63,660 bases of DNA from Saprolegnia diclina VS20 (taxonomy: Eukaryota > Oomycota > Saprolegniomycetes > Saprolegniales > Saprolegniaceae), in contig NW_008246094.1 of NCBI RefSeq assembly GCF_000281045.1, positions 312,949 to 376,608 of the forward strand. The letters run 5' to 3'. The notes below the pieces were generated by a model. The model was not told where the DNA came from and searched no databases. It was given only the letters and a program-made list of their open reading frames with translations. The translations under genes and the position numbers were made by a program. Of this stretch, positions 57,527 to 63,660 are shown in pieces. The number at the start of each line of letters is the position of its first letter. Position 1 is the first letter of the stretch.

Positions 57527-57550
57527 CATTGGTTCGAAATGTGGCCAATC
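57527..57550. promoter_or_regulatory. Inverted CCAAT-box pair upstream of the TPR gene
   Basis: CATTGG at 57527-57532 and CCAATC at 57545-57550 face each other across 12 nt, 12-35 bp upstream of the chosen ATG. A further CCAATC lies near 57592. This is the same arrangement as before the Atg14-like gene. Confidence 0.5.
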
Positions 57551-57659
57551 CTAGATCGTTTCGAACGCTCTCGAATGCAATGTTTTTGGCCAATCCAGCG
57601 TCAGAATCATGAAATTGGTGACCCAGGCATGGCTGTGATGGACAGACGATGCCACGCGC

Positions 57660-58140
57660 AATGCTAGTCCTTGGCGACCGTCCATTTCGCATGCAGTAAT
57701 GTCAGTCCAATTTTGGGCCTGCCTTGCCGGAATATTGACCACAATGCCCTAATATTCCCGTAATTTTTGGACCCAGAGACCAAGAACCGGTAGACGGGCC
57801 ACACCTGATTGCGATCGACTTTGAACTGCGCATACAGGTGCAGGTCAAGCGGCAAGACTCGGACTCATGCATGGCACAAAGAGAACGCTTCGAAGCGATT
57901 CGACGAGGCGCCACCTCGGGGTGTCGGACTTGCCGGACACACGCCAGGCTTGGCCGCGCACCAGCTGCGACATCGAGGAGGGCGGCTGCAAGAAGAGCAA
58001 GAAGGCTCCTGCCGCCATTCAGGGTGGCAAGAAGGCCACGTCTGCACCGCCATTTTCTCCGTCGCTTCGACATCAACATTGATGAACCTGTCCATGCGAC
58101 CGAGACAGCATGTAATGCAAATAGCAGACGCGAGCCAGCG
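57660..58140. other. Intergenic stretch with protein-like scraps
   Basis: No intact gene is seen. On the minus strand, 57760-57850 reads LYAQFKVDRNQVWPVYRFL, which recalls the KVDVNG..P.Y.FLK segment of glutathione peroxidases, but the catalytic region is absent and the frame ends soon. On the plus strand, 57980-58050 reads CKKSKKAPAAIQGGKKA. Both may be remnants. Neither is supported well enough to name. Confidence 0.25.
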
Positions 58141-58185
58141 AGATGGGCACCGAGACGTGCAGTAGAAAAAAGAAGAAATAAGTTA

Positions 58186-58788
58186 TTAGATGTCTTTGCC
58201 ACGAATGTACCACGTGGCTTTGGGGGCATGGAGCACGTGGGCGGCTGACCCGTTGGTTGCGAGGAGGTTTTGCATCACGCTGTCCTGGAGCGCGCGGTGC
58301 TCGTTGGTCATGACAACGTCGATCTTGGGGTTGTCGACGGTCGAGCGCAGACGCCCTTTCTTCGTCCGCGTCACGATCGGGTGCAGGCGACCCATCGGGT
58401 CCTCGAGTGCCCAGCGATCGTGGGACATGAGGTCGACTTGGGCGAGGCGAAAGCTGCCGTGGACCACTCGCGACCGGATGCGTCGCTCGACCATCGACGT
58501 GGACGCTTCTTCGTGGACGCCGCCCTCGTAGAGCGAGTTGCGGCGCGTCTCACGCTGGCGTCGCCGCCGCTCGAGGATTTCATCGCGCGAGTAGAGGCTC
58601 GACTGCGGCGTCGTGCTGGCCGCGCGGCGGTTCGCAGCCACAAAGAGCTTTTGCAGCATAAGAAAGGTCTCGTCGTCGTCCTGGGGCTCGGGCTCGTCGT
58701 TCATATAGGGCGGTGGTGTACTCTCGTCGTGTGCGCTGGGCAGGTACCGCTCGGGCTTGTGCACCGCTAGTGGATAAACGTCGGTCAT
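58186..58788 (-). CDS. Hypothetical 200-residue protein
   Basis: A single exon runs from the ATG at 58788 to a stop at 58186. The first 60 residues are polar and acidic (EPEPQDDDETF), followed by a short helix (LMLQKLFVAANRRAAS). A strongly basic Arg-rich segment (EILERRRRQRETRRN) follows, and then a mixed C-terminal domain (HGSFRLAQVDLMSHDRWALE, DVVMTNEHRALQDS). There is no signal peptide or membrane segment. The frame shows the same third-position bias as the window's other genes, which supports it being real. I do not recognise the family. A nuclear or RNA-binding role would fit the basic patch but is only a guess. Confidence 0.55.
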   Translation of the reverse strand: MTDVYPLAVHKPERYLPSAHDESTPPPYMNDEPEPQDDDETFLMLQKLFVAANRRAASTTPQSSLYSRDEILERRRRQRETRRNSLYEGGVHEEASTSMVERRIRSRVVHGSFRLAQVDLMSHDRWALEDPMGRLHPIVTRTKKGRLRSTVDNPKIDVVMTNEHRALQDSVMQNLLATNGSAAHVLHAPKATWYIRGKDI

Positions 58789-59838
58789 CGTCGTCGGCGG
58801 GCTTCGGGTGCTTTGTCGTTATGATGCGAACACCTGAGTCGGCCGCCCAAAACCGGATCCTTCCGGATGACGAAACCACTTGGCCCAACTTCAACTTTGC
58901 CCTCAACATTTTGGCGCTGCGGGTGCGGCGGAACCAATTGCGCATATTTGGAGCTTGGTCAGCGAGCGTTCGGTTCCAAGCACTTGGTTCTTCTGCCTCT
59001 CGCGTGCCGTCGACAGCGCTTCGGATGCGACTCGAGCGAACGCAAAAAACCAAATATCCCGTGGACACACCACACCGTGGGATAAGCTTCAGATTGCTCA
59101 GCACGCAATCGTGCCGGTCGTTGCTCGATTATTAAACATCTCGGGACACAGTTTCGTGCTGTGGACAATCGCATCGACGGCGCTGTCTATGTGTTGCAGT
59201 CCAAATTTGTGTACGGCCCAAGGACGATGAAGCAGTGCATGCGCTCCCGATGAAGAGAGGCTCACGCAGCCGAGCCGGCTTCTCGAGAGAGTAGCCTTTC
59301 GTCCGTTGCCAAACAGGATCGTGGCGGCTGCGCACGTCTGGTCCTGTGAATCAAGTGCGGGAAAAACGCACCGACATCTCGCGACGTGTGACGCGGATGT
59401 GCTGGCATTATTTGGCGGCCAAAAGAGCCAATCAGAGACACGTCCAGAGAACGAGGGCAGCTGGCAGGTTCGGCGCGCCTTCCTTGCACGATGTCGGAAG
59501 CTCGGGACAAAGCGCGTTTCCGGGCCATCGCATCATCCGAGAACAAGGCTGCATCGCTTGCAACTGGGACTGGGACGTGTCGTCTTTCCACTTGATTCCA
59601 CTGGTGGTCTGGGCTGAGATGTAGCAGAGCCAGTAGACTACCGACTTGTATGAGGTTTCGCCCCAGCGCTGGGTGCACCATTGGGACGTTCGTCGACCGC
59701 AACCTCTTTGGTGTACGACGCGATACTGTCGCCACCTGCTTCTGCACAAGCCACACCAAAATGCATGACGAGTTTGCAGGGACTAGGACTTCCAGCGGTT
59801 CACAAATAAGCCTTATTTAGTAGTACTTGTACACACGG
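58789..59838. other. Gene-free stretch of about 1 kb
   Basis: No convincing coding frame is seen on either strand. The open frames present are short and overlap each other. An AGCCAATCAGAG CCAAT box lies near 59430. The promoter of the 58186-58788 gene should lie at its left end. Confidence 0.5.
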
Positions 59839-60774
59839 CTATGCCTGCAGTATACAGACTGCGAGAATGCTTAGTAGCATGGGTACGACGCTGGTATGGT
59901 ACGACGACGCAAGGGCATTCGACGGCTGCGTCGTGGGTGCGTTCGACTTGGGGCTTGGGCCTGCCTGACTGCCCACTGTTGCGGTTGTTGGGGCGACCGT
60001 GGGCCGTGCCGTTGTGGGGGGTGGTGTCGTCGTCGGCGCTGGCGTCTGTCGGTCCTTGGAGGCTTGGGAGCAGTAGACCTTGGTGCCAAAGAGATCTTTG
60101 ATCTGGCTGTTGAGGAGATCAATGCCTTTGGTCTGCAGGAATGAGCCCGCGGCGGTCTTGATGCCATCCTGCGCGGCCGTCGTCACGTCTTTGAGCTTGA
60201 TCGCTTTGCCGGCAACGGTGACTTGCACCGTCATCGGCGGCGTAATCTGCGCGTCCGAAAACACGACGTTGCGCACAAACGGGTACGTTTCGTTGCAGGT
60301 GGCGGACGCGGTCATCGTGACCGTCTTGTCGTTGCCGCAGCAGTACTTGGTGTTGTCGAGCACCATCGCGCACGCGTTGAAGAGACAGCCCTCGACGCGG
60401 AGGCTCATGGGCAGCTCCTTGAAGTTGACAACGACGTTGAGCGCCAAAGCGCCTGCGTCGTCGAACGACATGGCAAGGCTCGTCAAGCTCATCGTGTTGA
60501 TGCCCGAGATCCAGCGCGCAGTGACCTTGTACCAATCCGAAGACGTGTCTTCGTACAGATTGCCACCCGAGTCCATGCACGGTGTTGGCGGGCTCGCCGC
60601 GCCGCAGTTGCCAATGGTCGCGGGCAGTTGCGCAGCCGTGTAGTTGGCCAGAAGCGGCTTGTACGCATCCAGCAGCGTCGTTAGCACTTGCGGTAGCACG
60701 GGCGGTCCAAGGCCAAGGTCGGCGGGCGCGGCCAAAACAGCAGCGAGGCCGATAGCAGCAGCAAGCGGGCGCAT
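59839..60774 (-). CDS. GPI-anchored secreted protein, paralogue A
   Basis: This is a 311-residue single-exon protein. Residues 1-16 form a signal peptide. The globular part has conserved cysteine contexts (TIGNCGA, NTKYCCGN, ATCNETYPFVRNV, KVYCSQ). A Pro/Thr-rich stalk (APTTTPPPTTARPTVAP) follows near residues 243-285. The C-terminus is hydrophobic (VVPMLLSILAVCILQA), the pattern of a GPI-attachment signal. The head-to-head neighbour at 61135-62007 shares the whole domain, including LPMSL followed by a Cys-rich loop and CNET(Y/F)PF. No enzyme motif is visible. Location at the cell surface or wall is likely. Confidence 0.8.
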   Translation of the reverse strand: MRPLAAAIGLAAVLAAPADLGLGPPVLPQVLTTLLDAYKPLLANYTAAQLPATIGNCGAASPPTPCMDSGGNLYEDTSSDWYKVTARWISGINTMSLTSLAMSFDDAGALALNVVVNFKELPMSLRVEGCLFNACAMVLDNTKYCCGNDKTVTMTASATCNETYPFVRNVVFSDAQITPPMTVQVTVAGKAIKLKDVTTAAQDGIKTAAGSFLQTKGIDLLNSQIKDLFGTKVYCSQASKDRQTPAPTTTPPPTTARPTVAPTTATVGSQAGPSPKSNAPTTQPSNALASSYHTSVVPMLLSILAVCILQA

Positions 60775-61134
60775 GTCGGACGGAAGACGAGAAATGGCTC
60801 CACAGTGTCAAACAGCTATGGTGCGACATCTGCGTATGCCCGGGGTCCGCGAATTTTAGCTCCTGAGCACTAAAATCACGCACATTTACATGGGAATGCG
60901 GGAATCGAGCTCTATTGGAATAGATGGCGGGTTGCGTGTTTTGCAGGACCGTTATTTCAAGGTGTCTATGACTCGATACTCCGGGGCACCGTGTCCATTG
61001 CACTTGCAATTCAGCACACGATCTCACCTCGATTTTTTTAATGCATACCTAAATCTACATCCATGTATGGGGAATAAAATATTTCGAATTAATGCGACCG
61101 TGACCAAAGTTGCATCCATTTCAACTTTGTCACG
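60775..61134. promoter_or_regulatory. Shared 360-bp bidirectional promoter of the GPI-protein pair
   Basis: The stretch between the two divergent start codons is 360 bp and holds no gene. It must contain both promoters. It is AT-richer near 61020-61110. Confidence 0.6.
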
Positions 61135-62007
61135 ATGCGACGAACGGCCATCGCCTGCCTCTTCAGCCTGGCAGCGCTCACGGACGCAGCCGCATTGCCG
61201 CCGATCCTGCCGCAAGCCCTCGGCGGCGCTATCGACGCCTTCAAGCCCGTCGTCGCAGCGTACGCAGCGAGCGCGCTCCCGGCGGCTATTGGCAACTGCT
61301 CGGCTGGCGCGCCCAAGCCGTGCGAGAACATTGGCGACTTGTACGCAACAACGACGAGCCTCTACAACTTGCGCGCGCGCTGGCTCGGCGGTCTCAACAC
61401 GCTTAGCCTCGACGCGCTCAGCGTGACGTCGGACGTCAACGGCAGCATCACGGCCGCCGCGACCGTGACGTTTGCATCGTTGCCAATGAGCCTCCAAGTG
61501 GACGCATGTCTGCCTGGCGTCGGTTGCAACCCACTGCTTGACAACACGGACACGTGCTGCGGCGGCCCCAAGACGATTCAAGTGACCGCGGTCGCCACGT
61601 GCAACGAGACGTTTCCGTTTCTGCGCAACGTGACGCTGACGCGCGTCCAGATTGCGCCGGCGCTCGAGATCAAGTACAATGTGAGCGGCAAGTCCGTGAC
61701 GCTCTTTGATGCGACGTCGCTTGTGCAGACGCAGATCGCGACGCAAGGCTCGGCGTTTCTCCAGGCCCAAGCCATGGGCCCGATCAACGACAAGATCAAG
61801 TCGTTCTTTGGCAGCACCATCTTTTGCACGCAAGAGTCGCAGCTGGCGTGGCTCGCAAAGAACCCGATCTCGAGCGGCAGCGGTGCAACGACCGCGCCGA
61901 AAACCACCAAGCCGTCGTCCAGTTCCGCGGCAAGTGCCCTGCGCTCGCCACTCGCTCTGCTCACAAGCCTTGCTGCTGTCGTCGTCGTACAGCTTAGTCC
62001 AGTGTAA
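61135..62007 (+). CDS. GPI-anchored secreted protein, paralogue B
   Basis: This is a 290-residue single-exon protein. The signal peptide is MRRTAIACLFSLAALTDAAA. The mature domain aligns with paralogue A: LP.ILPQ.L..., AAIGNCSAG, LGGLNTLSLDAL, LPMSLQVDACLPGVGC, CCGGPKTIQVTAVATCNETF, and IFCTQ near the end. The stalk is short and Ser/Thr-rich (SSGSGATTAPKTTKPSSSSA), and the C-terminal hydrophobic stretch (LALLTSLAAVVVVQL) fits a GPI signal. N-glycosylation sites (NCS, NGS, NVT, NVS) are present. It arose by inverted duplication with the neighbour. Function unknown; surface location likely. Confidence 0.8.
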   Translation: MRRTAIACLFSLAALTDAAALPPILPQALGGAIDAFKPVVAAYAASALPAAIGNCSAGAPKPCENIGDLYATTTSLYNLRARWLGGLNTLSLDALSVTSDVNGSITAAATVTFASLPMSLQVDACLPGVGCNPLLDNTDTCCGGPKTIQVTAVATCNETFPFLRNVTLTRVQIAPALEIKYNVSGKSVTLFDATSLVQTQIATQGSAFLQAQAMGPINDKIKSFFGSTIFCTQESQLAWLAKNPISSGSGATTAPKTTKPSSSSAASALRSPLALLTSLAAVVVVQLSPV

Positions 62008-62140
62008 AGTACTTCACTCGTAGTGCAAATCGCTTATACGTTATTGTGGGATTCAGTGAATACCAAGAGCAACGAAAGGTAGTCGATAAGCTCGAAAGGT
62101 ATGAAAACACAAGATTCTATTGGAGGGTTGATTTATCTAT

Positions 62141-63655
62141 CTATCGCCGGCGCGCAATCGTTGGTTCGACCTTGAGACCGAGGTTTGTAAGACCCATCAT
62201 GTTGATCGTGCGCTTTTGGAGCCCGGGTGTCGTCTTGAGGCCCGTCGCCTTGGCGTACGCGTCACCGAGTGCAACCAAATCCGGCTTGGTGAGCTTCAAG
62301 CGCTTGAGGTTCGAAACGTAAAAGCCGAGGAAGGCCTGGTACGCCTGCGCCGCCTTGGTCTTGAGCTCGTCGTTGCTTTCGATCTTGCCAAGAACCTTGT
62401 CGATGGCTGTCTTGGTCGTTGTGCCGCGGGGCTGGAAGGCGACCGTGTTGAGCGGGAGATCGTTGAGCTCTTTGAGCAGGTTCTTCTCAAAGTCGCAGAG
62501 GATGAGTGCGCCCTCGCCTTGCTTACCGGCGCGGCCCGTGCGCCCGACACGGTGGATGTACTGCTCCCGGTCCGTCAAGCCGACTTGGATCACGAGCGAA
62601 ACATCCGGGTAGTCGACACCGCGCGCCGAGACGTCGGACGAAAACATGATGAGCTTGTTCCCGGTACGGAATTGGTCGGCAGTCCTCGTCCGGAACGGCT
62701 GCGACTTGCGCGAGTGCATCTCGAGGATCGGGAATTTCGCAGCCTGGAAGATCGAGGCCATGTACCCCGCGGCGCGCGCGGTCGGGAAGAAGACGATGAC
62801 CTTGAACGCGTTCGGGTGCGCGTGGATGTGGGCCTTGAGCGCAGCCTCGATTGCGTGCAAATGGTCTTCCATGCGGCAGATGGTCACGGTCTGCGGCACG
62901 TGCGCGTTCGTTTGGTCCGTCTCGGTGCCCACCGTGTCGATAAACTTGTGGTCCTTCTTGAGCGCAAGGCGCTGGATCGACTCGAGCGACGCCGGGAGCG
63001 TCGCCGAGAACAAGATTGTTTGGCGCTTCGAGGGCAGAAACTTGAGAATCGCTTCAATGTCGTTGCGGAAGCCCATGTCGAGAAGCCGGTCGGCTTCGTC
63101 CAAGATGAGCATCTTTGTCTTTTGGAGTTTTGCGACGATGTTGCCGTGGTCGTTCTTGAGCAAGTCCTGGAGCCGCCCGGGCGTCGCGACGAGGATATCG
63201 ACGGGTGCCTTGAGCTTCTTGATATCGTGCTCGACGGATGTGCCACCGACAAAGCACTGCGTTTGGATCGTGTCATGGAACGTCGTGAGCTTCTTGGCTT
63301 CGGCGTCGATCTGCGAGGCAAGCTCGCGCGTCGGCGACAAGACAAGCGCCGAAATCGCGTTTGCTGGCCGCGGAGCCTTGGCGAGGACCTCTACCGTCGG
63401 CAAGAGAAAGGCCATTGTCTTACCCGAGCCCGTCTTGGACTTGGCGAGCACGTCATGGCCATCGAGAAGCACGGGCAGCGTTGCGTGCTGCACCTCGGTC
63501 ATAGTGTCGTAGCCCATGACGTCAGTGATCGCCTTGAGCGACGGCGACGAGATCGGCAGCGACGCATACTTGATGTCGCTCGAGATGGACGCAAAGCTCG
63601 AGGCGGACCGGCGACCAAGCCACGTACTAGTACGGCGAAGTTGGTGGAGCATCAT
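62141..63655 (-). CDS. Mitochondrial DEAD-box RNA helicase (Mss116-like)
   Basis: This is a 504-residue single-exon protein starting at the ATG at 63655, five bases from the window edge. The first 25 residues are basic, Ser-rich and free of acids (MMLHQLRRTSTWLGRRSASS), as in a mitochondrial presequence. All helicase motifs are present: Q region VQHATLPVLL, I AKSKTGSGKT, Ia SPTRELA, Ib TPGRL, II DEAD, III SAT, IV VIVFFPTARAA, V SSDVSARGVDYPDV, VI HRVGRTGRAG. The C-terminal extension (QAYQAFLGFYVSNLKRLKL) matches the Mss116/DDX18 branch. A role in folding and splicing of mitochondrial RNA is likely. Confidence 0.92.
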   Translation of the reverse strand: MMLHQLRRTSTWLGRRSASSFASISSDIKYASLPISSPSLKAITDVMGYDTMTEVQHATLPVLLDGHDVLAKSKTGSGKTMAFLLPTVEVLAKAPRPANAISALVLSPTRELASQIDAEAKKLTTFHDTIQTQCFVGGTSVEHDIKKLKAPVDILVATPGRLQDLLKNDHGNIVAKLQKTKMLILDEADRLLDMGFRNDIEAILKFLPSKRQTILFSATLPASLESIQRLALKKDHKFIDTVGTETDQTNAHVPQTVTICRMEDHLHAIEAALKAHIHAHPNAFKVIVFFPTARAAGYMASIFQAAKFPILEMHSRKSQPFRTRTADQFRTGNKLIMFSSDVSARGVDYPDVSLVIQVGLTDREQYIHRVGRTGRAGKQGEGALILCDFEKNLLKELNDLPLNTVAFQPRGTTTKTAIDKVLGKIESNDELKTKAAQAYQAFLGFYVSNLKRLKLTKPDLVALGDAYAKATGLKTTPGLQKRTINMMGLTNLGLKVEPTIARRR

Positions 63656-63660
63656 GTTGC

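Noticed and set aside
57760-57850. Glutathione peroxidase gene on the minus strand
   Set aside because: Only one short segment resembles the family and the catalytic motifs are absent; kept only as a note on possible remnants.
1-63660. Transposons, viral fossils, CRISPR arrays, bacterial operon signals
   Set aside because: No transposase, reverse transcriptase, integrase, capsid or terminal-repeat pair could be read; introns and gene families are plainly eukaryotic.

Overview
The window is nuclear DNA from a GC-rich, gene-dense eukaryote. The best fit is an oomycete of the Saprolegniales type (stramenopile); the genus cannot be fixed from sequence alone. Supporting signs are very short introns (33-63 nt) with GT(R)..TAG ends, strong G/C third-position bias that opens long antisense frames, an HSF factor, GPI-anchored and cysteine-repeat surface proteins, and flagellar or centrosomal coiled-coil genes. 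I joined exons by reading splice sites and frame phase. Most multi-exon models give coding lengths divisible by three, including the ten-exon giant gene at 27177-46714 (19,104 coding bases).

Left part (1-17.3 kb): a small one-pass membrane protein and a secreted cysteine-rich protein converge. They are followed by two minus-strand coiled-coil genes, the larger an LRR + Sfi1-repeat + coiled-coil centrosomal or basal-body candidate. Next come a Derlin (ER-associated degradation), a family-16 lysine methyltransferase, RNA polymerase II subunit RPB3 and an Atg14/UVRAG-like autophagy/PI3K subunit. A gene-poor stretch (17.3-19.3 kb) holds a local duplication and a decayed SET-domain methyltransferase.

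Middle (19.3-47.6 kb): a signal-peptide/TM surface protein built of 66-residue disintegrin-like repeats, a CHTOP/ALY-type mRNA export adaptor, an SGNH-fold protein whose nucleophile serine is replaced, and AP-4 epsilon. The centrepiece is one giant HERC-like HECT ubiquitin ligase of about 6,367 residues (RCC1, SPRY, Kelch, SPRY, zinc site, RCC1, FHA, UBA-like, SPRY, UBA, HECT). TAF9 converges on its 3' end.

Right part (47.6-63.66 kb): a 2.9 kb gene-free stretch, then a heat-shock factor with two DNA-binding domains, a probable small gene or relic, a myristoylated PH + SnoaL-like + AGC kinase fusion, an eight-exon TPR protein with a C-terminal membrane segment, a small hypothetical gene, a head-to-head pair of paralogous GPI-anchored proteins, and a mitochondrial DEAD-box helicase that starts at the window edge.

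The genes do not form one pathway. Themes are protein quality control and ubiquitin (Derlin, HECT ligase, HSF), transcription and RNA (RPB3, TAF9, export adaptor, helicase), membrane traffic (AP-4, Atg14) and cell surface. No transposon, viral fossil, tRNA, rRNA or CRISPR array could be supported.
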